Assembly: GCF_000003605.2 (NCBI RefSeq)
Contig: NW_003150839.1
Span: 57,888 to 121,887 of the forward strand
Source: Saccoglossus kowalevskii
Lineage: Eukaryota; Hemichordata; Enteropneusta; Harrimaniidae
Reading direction: 5' to 3'
Length of the DNA stretch: 64,000 nucleotides
In this document: piece after piece, positions 1 to 11,854 of the stretch
Position numbering within the stretch: position 1 is the first letter of the stretch
Layout of the letters: each line of letters opens with the position of its first letter
The notes under the pieces: generated by a model
What the model was told of the DNA's origin: nothing
The model's input: only the letters and a program-made list of their open reading frames with translations
Database searches by the model: none
Translations under genes and position numbers: made by a program

Positions 1-114
1 GCAAATTGAGTCATATCAATGCGCCTGTCTTGATAAGTTTGAGTTACACACTCATTACACATAAACATGCAACATTGACTGGTATGTCAAACATTAAAAA
101 TTCTCTCTAGTGGT

Positions 115-187
115 AGCCCCCTATGAGATTCGAACAAATGACCCCTGGTTTACAAGACCAGTGCTCTAACCATTGAGCTAAGGAGGG
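115..187 (-). pseudogene. tRNA-Thr(UGU) copy 1, degraded
   Basis: G1 is C (C1-C72 clash), T-stem bases 51 and 52 are both T (two mismatches), and G15 is A. The anticodon TGT is intact. The upstream spacer is the long type. Confidence 0.65.
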
Positions 188-709
188 TAGTTGGACTCTT
201 CAACATTCGTACGAAATTAAAATGAGTCACATTAATATAAGCTTATTAATACAAGCGTATAGAGTGGATTCAGTGGTTTTCAGACCGCAATTAACTGTAG
301 GAGTTGCCTCAATGAAAGTGAGAAATTGAGTTGAGTCAAAAAATTCGCTTGTCTTGATTGGTTTCAGTAACTCACTCATCGCCCATAAACATACAACATT
401 GACTGGTTTGTTCATCCAAGATGGAAAATTAGCTGTAGGAGTTGCCCTTTTGAAATTCGAACTAATGGCCCCGCTATAACCACGGAGCTAAGGAGGCGGC
501 TTGCAGCCTTGAAGATACCGTGTAGGAGTTGCCCCTAAGAAATTCGAAGTAATGGCTTCTGTCTTAACCACAGAGCTAATGAGGCGGCTTTCATTGCAAA
601 TTGAGTCATATCAATGCGCATGTCTTGATAAGTTTGAGTTACACACTCATTACACATAAACATGCAACATTGACTGGTATGTCAAACATTAAAAATTCTC
701 TCTAGTGGT

Positions 710-782
710 AGCCCCCTATGAGATTCGAACTCATGACCACTGGTTTACAAGACCAGTGCTCTAATCACTGAGCTAAGGAGGC
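710..782 (-). tRNA. trnT-UGU: tRNA-Thr(UGU) copy 2
   Basis: G19 is A, which would lose the G19-C56 loop contact, and G44 is T. All stems pair. Identical lesions occur in copy 89 at 51160. Confidence 0.65.
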
Positions 783-1290
783 TAGTTGGAGTCATCAACA
801 TTCGTACGAAATTAAAATGAGTCACATTAATATGCTTGTATTGAGTGGTTTCAGTGGTTTTCAGACCGCAATTAACTGTAGAAGTTGCCTCAATGAAAGT
901 GAGAAATTGAGTTGAGTAAAAAAATTCGCTTGTCTTGATTGGTTTCAGTAGCTCACTTATCGCCCATAAACATACAACATTGACTGGTTTGTTGATCCAA
1001 GATGGAAAATTAGCTGTAGCAGTTGCCCTTATGAAATTCGAACTCATGGCCCCGTTATAACCACGGAGCTAAGGAGGCGGCTTGTAGCCTTGAAGATACC
1101 GTGTATGAGTTGCCCCTAAGAAATTCGAAGTAATGGCTTCTGTCTTAACCACAGAGCTAAGGAGGCGGATTGCATTGCAAATTGAGTCATATCAATGCGC
1201 CTGTCTTGATAAGTTTGAGTTACACACTCATTACACATAAACATGCAACATTGACTGGTATGTCAAACATTAACAATTCTCTCTAGTGGC

Positions 1291-1363
1291 AGCCCCCTAT
1301 GAGATTCGAACTCATGACCCCAGGTTTACAAGACCAGTGCTCTAACCACTGAGCTAAGGAGGC
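1291..1363 (-). tRNA. trnT-UGU: tRNA-Thr(UGU) copy 3
   Basis: One anticodon-stem mismatch (T28-T42). The downstream T-run is broken to TTGTT, so termination is doubtful. Confidence 0.65.
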
Positions 1364-1871
1364 TAGTTGGCTTCTTCAAAATTCGTACGAAATTAAAATG
1401 AGTCACATTAATATGCTTGTATTGAGTGGTTTCAGTGGTTTTCAGACTGCAATTAACTGTAGGAGTTGCCTCAATGAAAGTGAGAAATTAAGTTGAGTCA
1501 AAAAATTCGCTTGTCTTGATTGGTTTCAGTAACTCACTCATCGCCCATAAACATACAACATTGACTGGTTTGTTCATCCAAGATGGAAAATTGGCTGTAG
1601 GAGTTGCCCTTATGAAATTCGAACTCATGGCCCCGCTATAACCACGGAGCTAAGGAGGCGGCTTGTTGCCTTGAAGATACCGTGTAGGAGTTGCCCCTAA
1701 GAAATTCGAAGTAATGGCTTCTGTCTTAACCACAGAGCTAAGGAGGCGGCTTGCATTGCAAATTGAGTCATATCAATGCGCCTGTCTTGATAAGTTTGAG
1801 TTACACACTCATTACACATAAACATGCAACATTGACTGGTATGTCAAACATTAAAAATTCTCTCTAGTGGT

Positions 1872-1944
1872 AGCCCCCTATGAGATTCGAACTCATGACC
1901 CCTGGTTTACAAGACCAGTGCTCTAACGACTGAGCTAAGGAGGC
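1872..1944 (-). tRNA. trnT-UGU: tRNA-Thr(UGU) copy 4
   Basis: G18 is C, weakening the D-loop/T-loop contact. Everything else is consensus. Confidence 0.7.
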
Positions 1945-2453
1945 TAGTTGGACTCTTCAACATTCGTACGAAATTAAAATGAGTCACATTAATATGCTTG
2001 TATTGAGAGTGGTTTCAGTGGTTTTCAGACCGCAATTAACTGTAGGAGTTGCCTCAATGAAAGTGAGAAATTGAGTTGAGTCAAAAAATTCGCTTGTCTT
2101 GATTGGTTTCCGTAACTCACTCATCGCCCATAAACATACAACATTGACTGGTTTGTTCATCCAAGATGGAAAATTAGCTGTAGGAGTTGCCCTTATGAAA
2201 TTCGAACTCATGGCCCATCTATAACCACGGAGCTAAGGAGACGGCTTGTAGCCTTGAAAATACCGTGCAGGAGTTGCCCCTAAGAAATTCGAAGTAATGG
2301 ATTCTGTTTTAACCACAGAGCTAAGGAGGCGACTTGATTGCAAATTGAGTCATATCAATGCGCCTGTCTTGATAAGTTTCAGTTACACACTCATTACACA
2401 TAAACATGCAACATTGACTGGTATGTCAAACATTAAAAATTCTCTCTAGTGGT

Positions 2454-2526
2454 AGCCCCCTATGAGATTCGAACTCATGACCCCTGGTTTACAAGACCAG
2501 TGCTCTAACCACTGAGCTAAGGAGGC
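2454..2526 (-). tRNA. trnT-UGU: tRNA-Thr(UGU) copy 5, consensus
   Basis: Body identical to the array consensus with a T5 terminator. The 5' flank is the long type, so upstream S2 elements sit about 13 bp further away. Confidence 0.92.
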
Positions 2527-3047
2527 TACTTGGACTCTTCAACATTCGTACGAAATTAAAATGAGTCACTTTAATATAAGCATATTAATACAAGCGTATT
2601 GAGTGGATTCAGTGGTTTTCAGACCGCAATTAACTGTAGGAGTTGCCTCAATGAAAGTGAGAAATTGAGTTGAGTCAAAAAATTCGCTTGTCTTGATTGG
2701 TTTCAGTAACGCACTCATCGCCCATAAACATACAACATTGACTGGTTTGTTCATCCAAGATGGAAAATTAGCTGTAGGAGTTGCCCTTATGAAATTCGAA
2801 CAAATGGCCCCGCTTAACCACGGAGCTAAGGAGGCGGCTTGCAGCCTTGAAGATACCGTGTAGGAGTTGCCCCTAAGAAATTCGAAGTAATGGCTTCTGT
2901 CTTAACCACAGAGCTAAGGAGGCGGCATGCATTGCAAATTGAGTCATATCAATGCGCCTGTCTTGATAAGTTTGAGTTACACACTCATTACACATAAACA
3001 TGCAACATTGACTGGTATGTCAAACATTAAAAATTCTCTCTAGTGGA

Positions 3048-3120
3048 AGCCTCCTATGAGATTCGAACTCATGACCCCTGGTTTACAAGACCAGTGCTCT
3101 AACCACTGAGCTAACGAGGC
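3048..3120 (-). tRNA. trnT-UGU: tRNA-Thr(UGU) copy 6
   Basis: G69 is A, turning U4-G69 into U-A, but C6 is G and clashes with G67. The same combination is found in copy 29 (16424). Confidence 0.7.
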
Positions 3121-3627
3121 TAGTTGGACTCTTCAACATTCGTACGAAATTAAAATGAGTCACATTAATATGCTTGTATTGAGTGGTTTCAGTGGTTTTC
3201 AGACCGCAATTAACTGTAGGAGTTGCCTCAATGAAAGTGAGAAATTGAGTTGAGTCAAAAAATTCGCTTGTCTTGATTGGTTTCAGTACGCACTCATCGC
3301 CCATAAACATACAACATTGACTGGTTTGTTCATCCAAGATGGAAAATTAGCTGTAGGAGTTGCCCTTATGAAATTCGAACTAATGGCCCCGCTATAACCA
3401 CGGAGCTAAGGAGGCGGCTTGCAGCCTTGAAGATACCGTGTCGGAGTTGCCCCTAAGAAATTCGAAGTAATGGCTTCTGTCTTAACCACAGAGCTAAGGA
3501 GGCGGCATGCATTGCAAATTGAGTCATATCAATGCGCCTGTCTTGATAAGTTTGAGTTACACACTCATTACACATAAACATGCAACATTGACTGGTATGT
3601 CAAACATTAAAAATTCTCTCTAGTGGA

Positions 3628-3700
3628 AGCCTCCTATGAGATTCGAACTCATGCCCCCTGGTTTACAAGACCAGTGCTCTAACCACTGAGCTAAGGAGGC
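3628..3700 (-). tRNA. trnT-UGU: tRNA-Thr(UGU) copy 7
   Basis: U4-A69 acceptor pair and T47 to G in the variable loop. All stems pair. Long-type 5' flank. Confidence 0.85.
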
Positions 3701-4222
3701 TAGTTAGACTGTTCAACATTCGTACGAAATTAAAATGAGTCACATTAATATAAGCTTATTAATACAAGCGTATTGAGTGGATTCATTGGTTTTCAGACCG
3801 CAATTACCTGTAGGAGTTGCCTCAATGAAAGTGAGAAATTGAGTTGAGTTAAAAAATTCGCTTGTCTTGATTGGTTTCAGTAACTCACTCATCGCCCATA
3901 AACATACAACATTGACTGGTTTGTTCATCCAAGATGGAAAATTAGCTGTAGGAGTTGCCCTTATGAAATTCGAACTCATGGCCCCGCTATAACCACGGAG
4001 CTAAGGAGGCGGCTTGTAGCCTTGAAGATACCGTGTAGGAGTTGCCCCTAAGAAATTCGAAGTAATGGCTTCTGTCTTAATCACAGAGCTAAGGAGGCGG
4101 CTTGCATTGCAAATTGAGTCATATCAATGCGCCTGTCTTGATAAGTTTGAGTTACACACTCATTACACATAAACATGCAACATTGACTGGTATGTCAAAC
4201 ATTAAAAATTCTCTCTAGTGGC

Positions 4223-4295
4223 AGCCCCCTATGAGATTCGAACTCATGACACCTGGTTTACAAGACCAGTGCTCTAACCACTGAGCTAAGGAGGC
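4223..4295 (-). tRNA. trnT-UGU: tRNA-Thr(UGU) copy 8
   Basis: Only G45 to T in the variable loop. Same change as copy 90. Confidence 0.87.
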
Positions 4296-4804
4296 TAGTT
4301 GGACTCTTCAAAATTCGTACGACATTAAAATGAGTCACATTAATATGATTGTATTGAGTGGTTTCAGTGGTTTTCAATCTGCAATTAACTGTAGGAGTTG
4401 CCTCAATGAAAGTGAGAATTTGAGTTGAGTCAAAAAAGTCGCTTGACTTGATTGGTTTCAGTAACTCACTCATCGCCCATAAACATACAACATTGACTGG
4501 TTTGTTCATCCAGATGGGAAATTAGCTGTAAGAGTTGCCTTTATGAAATTCGAACTCATGGCTCCGCTATACCACGGAGCTAAGGAGGCAGCTTGTAGCT
4601 GAAGATACCGTGTAGAGAGTTGCCCTTAAGAAATTCGAAGTAAATGGCTTTTTGTTCTGAACCACCAGAGTAAGGAGGCGGCCTGCATTGCAAATGACTC
4701 ATATCAATGCGCCTGTTCTTGATAAAGTTTGAGTTACACACTCATTACACATAAACAATGCAACATTGACTGGTATGTCAAACATTAAAATTCTCTCTAG
4801 TGGA

Positions 4805-4877
4805 AGCCCCCTATGAGATTCGAACTCATGACCCCTGGTTTACAAGACCAGTGCTCTAACCACTGAGCTAAGGAGGC
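4805..4877 (-). tRNA. trnT-UGU: tRNA-Thr(UGU) copy 9, consensus
   Basis: Consensus body with a T4 terminator. The unit to its left (4505-4760) has an unusual number of one-base indels. Confidence 0.92.
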
Positions 4878-5385
4878 TAGTTGGACTCTTCAACATTCGT
4901 ACGAAATTAAAATGATTCACATTAATATGCTTGTATTGAGTGGTTTCAGTGGTTTTCAGACCGCAATTAACTGAAGGAGTTGCCTCAATGAAAGTGAGAA
5001 ATTGAGTTGAGTCAAAAAATTCGCTTGTCTTGATTGGTTTCAGTAACTCACTCATCGCCCATAAACATACAACATTGACTGGTTTGTTCATCCAAGATGG
5101 GAAATTAGCTGTAGGAGTTGCCCTTATGAAATTCGAACTCATGGCCCCGCTATAACCACAGAGCTACGGAGGCGGCTTGTAGCCTAGAAGATACCGTGTA
5201 GGAGTTGCCCCTAAGAAATTCGAAGTAATGGCTTCTGTCTTAACCACAGAGCTAAGGAGGCGGCTTGCATTGCAAATTGAGTCATATCAATGCGCCTGTC
5301 TTGATAAGTTTGAGTTACACACTCATTACACATAAACATGCAACATTGACTGGTATGTCAAACATTAAAAAATCTCTCTAGTGGA

Positions 5386-5458
5386 AGCCCCCTATGAGAT
5401 TCGAACTCATGACCCCTGGTTTACAAGACCAGTGCTCTAACCACTGAGCTAAGGAGGC
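5386..5458 (-). tRNA. trnT-UGU: tRNA-Thr(UGU) copy 10, consensus
   Basis: Consensus body with a T6 terminator. Confidence 0.93.
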
Positions 5459-5966
5459 TAGTTGGACTCTTCAACATTCGTACGAAATTAAAATGAGTCA
5501 CATTAATATGCTTGTATTGAGTGGTTTCAGTGGTTTTCAGACCGCAATTAACTGTTGGAGTTGTCTCAATGAAAGTGAGAAATTGAGTTGAGTCAAAAAA
5601 TTCGCTTGTCTTGATTGGTTTCAGTAACTCACTCATCGCCCATAAACATACAACATTGACTGGTTTGTTCATCCAAGATGGAAAATTAGCTGTAGGAGTT
5701 GCCCTTATGAAATTCGAACTCATGGCCCCGCTATAACCACGGAGCTAAGGAGGCAGCTTGTAGCCTTGAAGATACCGTGTAGGAGTTGCCCCTAAGAAAT
5801 TCGAAGTAATGGCTTTTGTCTGAACCACAGAGCTAAGGAGGCGGCTTGCATTGCAAATTGACTCATATCAATGCGCCTGTCTTGATAAGTTTGAGTTACA
5901 CACTCATTACACATAAACATGCAACATTGACTGGTATGTCAAACATTAAAAATTCTCTCTAGTGGA

Positions 5967-6039
5967 AGCCCCCTATGAGATTCGAACTCATGACCCCTGG
6001 TTTACAAGACCAGTGCTCTAACCACTGAGCTAAGGAGGC
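5967..6039 (-). tRNA. trnT-UGU: tRNA-Thr(UGU) copy 11, consensus
   Basis: Consensus body with a T5 terminator. Unit nearly identical to that of copy 9. Confidence 0.93.
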
Positions 6040-6547
6040 TAGTTGGACTCTTCAACATTCGTACGAAATTAAAATGATTCACATTAATATGCTTGTATTG
6101 AGTGGTTTCAGTGGTTTTCAGACCGCAATTAACTGAAGGAGTTGCCTCAATGAAAGTGAGAAATTGAGTTGAGTCAAAAAATTCGCTTGTCTTGATTGGT
6201 TTCAGTAACTCACTCATCGCCCATAAACATACAACATTGACTGGTTTGTTCATCCAAGATGGGAAATTAGCTGTAGGAGTTGCCCTTATGAAATTCGAAC
6301 TCATGGCCCCGCTATAACCACAGAGCTACGGAGGCGGCTTGTAGCCTAGAAGATACCGTGTAGGAGTTGCCCCTAAGAAATTCGAAGTAATGGCTTCTGT
6401 CTTAACCACAGAGCTAAGGAGGCGGCTTGCATTGCAAATTGAGTCATATCAATGCGCCTGTCTTGATAAGTTTGAGTTACACACTCATTACACATAAACA
6501 TGCAACATTGACTGGTATGTCAAACATTAAAAAATCTCTCTAGTGGA

Positions 6548-6620
6548 AGCCTCCTATGAGATTCGAACTCATGACCCCTGGTTTACAAGACCAGTGCTCT
6601 AACCACTGAGCTAAGGAGGC
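6548..6620 (-). tRNA. trnT-UGU: tRNA-Thr(UGU) copy 12, fully paired acceptor
   Basis: The only change is G69 to A, giving seven Watson-Crick acceptor pairs. T6 terminator. Confidence 0.92.
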
Positions 6621-7127
6621 TAGTTGGACTCTTCACATTCGTACGAAATTAAAATGAGTCACATTAATATGCTTGTATTGAGTGGTTTCAGTGGTTTTCA
6701 GACCGCAATTAACTGTTGGAGTTGTCTCAATGAAAGTGAGAAATTGAGTTGAGTCAAAAAATTCGCTTGTCTTGATTGGTTTCAGTAACTCACTCATCGC
6801 CCATAAACATACAACATTGACTGGTTTGTTCATCCAAGATGGGAAATTAGCTGTAGGAGTTGCCCTTATGAAATTCGAACTCATGGCCCCCGCTATAACC
6901 ACAGAGCTACGGAGGCGGCTTGAAGCCTTGAAGATACCGTGTAGGAGTTGCCCCTAAGAAATTCGAAGTAATGGCTTCTGTCTTAACCACAGAGCTAAGG
7001 AGGCAGCTTGCATTGCAAATTGAGTCATATCAATGCGCCTGTCTTGTTAAGTTTGAGTTACACACTCATTACACATAAACATGCAACATTGACTGGTATG
7101 TCAAACATTAAAAATTCTCTCTAGTGG

Positions 7128-7200
7128 AAACCCCTATGAGATTCGAACTCATGACCCCTGGTTTACAAGACCAGTGCTCTAACGACTGAGCTAAGGGGGC
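7128..7200 (-). pseudogene. tRNA-Thr(UGU) copy 13, degraded
   Basis: One base is lost from the 3' acceptor strand (ACCCCT on the + strand), so pairs 1 and 2 fail. U4 is C and G18 is C. Duplicated as copy 17. Confidence 0.65.
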
Positions 7201-7709
7201 TAGTTGGACTCTTCAACATTCGTACGAAATTAAAATGAGTCACATTAATATGCTCTTATTGAGAGTGGTTTCAGTGGTTTTCAGACCGCAATTAACTGTA
7301 GGAGTTGCCTCAATGAAATTGAGAAATTGAGTTGAGTCAAAAAATTCGCTTGTCTTGATTGGTTTCCGTAACTCACTCATCGCCCATAAACATACAACAT
7401 TGACTGGTTTGTTCATCCAAGATGGAAAATTAGCTGTAGGAGTTGCCCTTATGAAATTCGAACTCATGGCCCATCTATAACCACGGAGCTAAGGAGACGG
7501 CTTGTAGCCTTGAAAATACCGTGCAGGAGTTGCCCCTAAGAAATTCGAAGTAATGGATTCTGTTTTAACCACAGAGCTAAGGAGGCGACTTGATTGCAAA
7601 TTGAGTCATATCAATGCGCCTGTCTTGATAAGTTTCAGTTACACACTCATTACACATAAACATGCAACATTGACTGGTATGTCAAACATTAAAAATTCTC
7701 TCTAGTGGT

Positions 7710-7782
7710 AGCCCCCTATGAGATTCGAACTCATGACCCCTGGTTTACATGACCAGTGCACTAACCACTGAGCTAAGGAGGC
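7710..7782 (-). pseudogene. tRNA-Thr(UGU) copy 14, degraded
   Basis: The conserved U33 before the anticodon is A, and the D stem has a T12-T23 mismatch. Anticodon bases are intact. Duplicated as copy 18. Confidence 0.6.
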
Positions 7783-8305
7783 TACTTGGAATCTTCAACA
7801 TTCGTACGAAATTAAAATGAGTCACATTAATATAAGCATATTAATACAAGCGTATTGAGTGGTTTCAGTGTTTTTCAGACCGCAATTAACTGTAGGAGTT
7901 GCCTCAATGAAAGTGAGAAATTGAGTTGAGTCAAACAATTCGCTTGTCTTGATTGGTTTCAGTAACTCACTCATCGCCCATAAACATACAACATTGACTG
8001 GTTTGTTCATCCAAGATGGGAAATTAGCTGTAGGAGTTGCCCAAATGAAATTCGAACTCATGGCCCCCGCTATAACCACAGAGCTACGGAGGCGGCTTGT
8101 AGCCTTGAAGATACCGTGTAGGAGTTGCTCCTAAGAAATTCGAAGTAATGGCTTCTGTCTTAACCACAGAGCTAAGGAGGCGGCTTGCATTGCAAATTGA
8201 GTCATATCAATGCGCCTGTCTTGATAAGTTTGAGTTACACACTCATTACACATAAACATGCAACATTGACTGGTATGTCAAACATTAAAAATTCTCTCTA
8301 GTGAA

Positions 8306-8360
8306 AGCCCCCTATGAGATTCGAACCAGACCAGTGCTCTAACCACTGAGCTAAGGAGGC
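8306..8360 (-). pseudogene. tRNA-Thr copy 15, 18-nt anticodon-arm deletion
   Basis: 55 nt long. The + strand reads GATTCGAACCAGACCAG, so part of the T stem, the variable loop and most of the anticodon arm are missing. It cannot be a functional tRNA. The A box remains. Confidence 0.9.
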
Positions 8361-8866
8361 TAGTTGGACTCTTCAACATTCGTACGAAATTAAAATGAGT
8401 CACATTAATTAGCTTGTATTGAGTGGTTTCAGTGGTTTTCAGACCGCAATTAACTGTTGGAGTTGCCTCAATGAAAGTGAGAAATTGAGTTGAGTCAAAA
8501 AATTCGCTTGTCTTGATTGGTTTCAGTAATTCACTCATCGCCCATAAACATACCACATTGACTGGTTTGTTCATCCAAGATGAAAAATTAGCTGTAGGAG
8601 TTGCCCTTATGAAATTCGAACTCATGGCCCCGCTATAACCACAGAGCTAAGGAGGCGGCTTGTAGCCTTGAAGATACCGTGTAGGAGTTGCCCCTTAGAA
8701 ATTCGAAGTAATGGCTTCTGTCTTAACCACAGAGCTAAGGAGGCAGCTTGCATTGCAAATTGAGTCATATCAATGCGCCTGTCTTGATAAGTTTGAGTTA
8801 CACACTCATTACACATAAACATGCAACATTGACTGGTATGTCAAACATTAAAAATTCTCTCCAGTA

Positions 8867-8939
8867 AGCCCCCTATGAGATTCGAACTCATGACCCCTGG
8901 TTTACAAGAACAGTGCTCTACCCACTGAGCTAAGGAGGC
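8867..8939 (-). tRNA. trnT-UGU: tRNA-Thr(UGU) copy 16
   Basis: Anticodon-stem mismatch T30-C40 and T20 to G. Two bases are missing just past the 3' end. Long-type 5' flank. Confidence 0.65.
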
Positions 8940-9460
8940 TAGTTGGACTCTTTAACATTCGTACGAAATTAAAATGAGTCACATTAATATAAGCATATTA
9001 ATACAAGCGTATTGAATGGATTCAGTGGTTTTCAGACCGCAATTAACTGTAGGAGTTGCCTCAATGAAAGTGAGAAATTGAGTTGAGTCAAACAATTCGC
9101 TTGTCTTGATTGGTTTCAGTAACTCACTCATCGACCATAAACATACAACATTGACTGGTTTGTTCATCCAAGATGAAAAATTAGCTGTAGGAGTTGCCCT
9201 TATGAAATTCGAACTCATGGCCCCGCTATAACCACAGAGCTACGGAGGTGGCTTGAAGCCTTGAAGATACCGTGTAGGAGTTGCCCCTAAGAAATTCGAA
9301 GTAATGGCTTCTGTCTTAACCACAGAGCTAAGGAGGCAGCTTGCATTGCAAATTGAGTCATATCAATGCGCCTGTCTTGATAAGTTTGAGTTACACACTC
9401 ATTACACATAAACATGCAACATTGACTGGTATGTCAAACATTAAAAATTCTCTCTAGTGG

Positions 9461-9533
9461 AAACCCCTATGAGATTCGAACTCATGACCCCTGGTTTACA
9501 AGACCAGTGCTCTAACGACTGAGCTAAGGGGGC
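9461..9533 (-). pseudogene. tRNA-Thr(UGU) copy 17, degraded
   Basis: Same shortened acceptor, C4 and C18 as copy 13, 2333 bp away. Confidence 0.65.
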
Positions 9534-10041
9534 TAGTTGGACTCTTCAACATTCGTACGAAATTAAAATGAGTCACATTAATATGCTCTTATTGAGAGTG
9601 GTTTCAGTGGTTTTCAGACCGCAATTAACTGTAGGAGTTGCCTCAATGAAATTGAGAAATTGAGTTGAGTCAAAAAATTCGCTTGTCTTGATTGGTTTCC
9701 GTAACTCACTCATCGCCCATAAACATACAACATTGACTGGTTTGTTCATCCAAGATGGAAAATTAGCTGTAGGAGTTGCCCTTATGAAATTCGAACTCAT
9801 GGCCCATCTATAACCACGGAGCTAAGGAGACGGCTTGTAGCCTTGAAAATACCGTGCAGGAGTTGCCCCTAAGAAATTCGAAGTAATGGATTCTGTTTTA
9901 ACCACAGAGCTAAGGAGGCGACTTGATTGCAAATTGAGTCATATCAATGCGCCTGTCTTGATAAGTTTCAGTTACACACTCATTACACATAACATGCAAC
10001 ATTGACTGGTATGTCAAACATTAAAAATTCTCTCTAGTGGT

Positions 10042-10114
10042 AGCCCCCTATGAGATTCGAACTCATGACCCCTGGTTTACATGACCAGTGCACTAACCAC
10101 TGAGCTAAGGAGGC
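10042..10114 (-). pseudogene. tRNA-Thr(UGU) copy 18, degraded
   Basis: Same A33 and T12-T23 lesions as copy 14. Confidence 0.6.
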
Positions 10115-10637
10115 TACTTGGAATCTTCAACATTCGTACGAAATTAAAATGAGTCACATTAATATAAGCATATTAATACAAGCGTATTGAGTGGTTTCAG
10201 TGTTTTTCAGACCGCAATTAACTGTAGGAGTTGCCTCAATGAAAGTGAGAAATTGAGTTGAGTCAAACAATTCGCTTGTCTTGATTGGTTTCAGTAACTC
10301 ACTCATCGCCCATAAACATACAACATTGACTGGTTTGTTCATCCAAGATGGGAAAATAGCTGTAGGAGTTGCCCAAATGAAATTCGAACTCATGGCCCCC
10401 GCTATAACCACAGAGCTACAGAGGCGGCTTGTAGCCTTGAAGATACCGTGTAGGAGTTGCTCCTAAGAAATTCGAAGTAATGGCGTCTGTCTTAACCACA
10501 GAGCTAAGGAGGCGGCTTGCATTGCAAATTGAGTCATATCAATGCGCCTGTCTTGATAAGTTTGAGTTACACACTCATTACACATAAACATGCAACATTG
10601 ACTGGTATGTCAAACATTAAAAATTCTCTCTAGTGAA

Positions 10638-10692
10638 AGCCCCCTATGAGATTCGAACCAGACCAGTGCTCTAACCACTGAGCTAAGGAGGC
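10638..10692 (-). pseudogene. tRNA-Thr copy 19, 18-nt anticodon-arm deletion
   Basis: Same 55-nt deleted form as copy 15, within the duplicated four-unit block. Confidence 0.9.
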
Positions 10693-11200
10693 TAGTTGGA
10701 CTCTTCAACATTCGTACGAAATTAAAATGAGTCACATTAATTAGCTTGTATTGAGTGGTTTCAGTGGTTTTCAGACCGCAATTAACTGTTGGAGTTGCCT
10801 CAATGAAAGTGAGAAATTGAGTTGAGTCAAAAAATTCGCTTGTCTTGATTGGTTTCAGTAATTCACTCATCGCCCATAAACATACAACATTGACTGGTTT
10901 GTTCATCCAAGATGGAAAATTAGCTGTAGGAGTTGCCCTTATGAAATTCGAACTCATGGCCCCGCTATAACCACGGAGCTAAGGAGGCAGCTTGTAGCCT
11001 TGAAGATACCGTGTAGGAGTTGCACCTAAGAAATTCGAAGTAGTGGCTTCTGTCTTAACCAAAGAGCTAAGGAGGCGGCTTGCATTGCAAATTGAGTCAT
11101 ATCAATGCGCCTGTCTTGATAAGTTTGAGTTACACACTCATTACACATAAACATGCAACATTGACTGGTATGTCAAACATTAAAAATTCTCTCTAGCGGA

Positions 11201-11273
11201 AGCCCCCTATGAGATTCGAACTCATGACCCCTGGTTTACAAGACCAGTGTTCTAACCACTGAGCTAAGGAGGC
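11201..11273 (-). tRNA. trnT-UGU: tRNA-Thr(UGU) copy 20
   Basis: One D-stem mismatch (C11-A24). Confidence 0.75.
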
Positions 11274-11781
11274 TAGTTGGACTCTTCAACATTCGTACGA
11301 AATTAAAATGAGTCACATTAATATGCTTGTATTGAGTGGTTTCAGTGGTTTTCAGACAGCAATTAACTGTAGGAGTTGCCTCAATGAAAGTGAGAAATTG
11401 AGTTGAGTCAAAAAATTCGCTTGTCTTGATTGGTTTCAGTAACTCACTCATCGCCCATAAACATACAACATTGACTGGTTTGTTCATCCAAGATGGAAAA
11501 TTAGCTGTAGGAGTTGCCCTTATGAAATTCGAACTCATGGCCCCGCTATAACCACGGAGCTAAGGAGGCAGCTTGTAGCCTTGAAGATACCGTGTAGGAG
11601 TTGCACCTAAGAAATTCGAAGTAGTGGCTTCTGTCTTAACCAAAGAGCTAAGGAGGCGGCTTGCATTGCAAATTGAGTCATATCAATGCGCCTGTCTTGA
11701 TAAGTTTGAGTTACACACTCATTACACATAAACATGCAACATTGACTGGTATGTCAAACATTAAAAATTCTCTCTAGCGGA

Positions 11782-11854
11782 AGCCCCTTATGAGATTCGA
11801 ACTCATGACCCCTGGTTTACAAGACCAGTGCTCTAACCACTGAGCTAAAGAGGC
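11782..11854 (-). tRNA. trnT-UGU: tRNA-Thr(UGU) copy 21, compensated acceptor pair
   Basis: C6 is T and G67 is A, so the consensus C6-G67 pair has become T6-A67. The stem stays fully paired. Copies 68 and 104 carry A67 alone. Confidence 0.9.

Larger units (their letters stand above)
4805..7127 (-). repeat. two-unit higher-order repeat, period 1162 bp
   Basis: Copies 9-10 and 11-12 repeat as a pair. The first unit of each pair shares ATGATTCACATTAAT and CTGAAGGAGTTGCC; the second shares T6 terminators and CTGTTGGAGTTGTC. Confidence 0.75.
6890..10970 (-). repeat. four-unit higher-order repeat, period 2332-2333 bp
   Basis: Copies 13, 14, 15 (7128, 7710, 8306) are repeated with the same rare lesions at copies 17, 18, 19 (9461, 10042, 10638): C18 plus shortened acceptor, A33, and the 18-nt anticodon-arm deletion. 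Similarity fades near 8640 and 10970. Confidence 0.8.
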
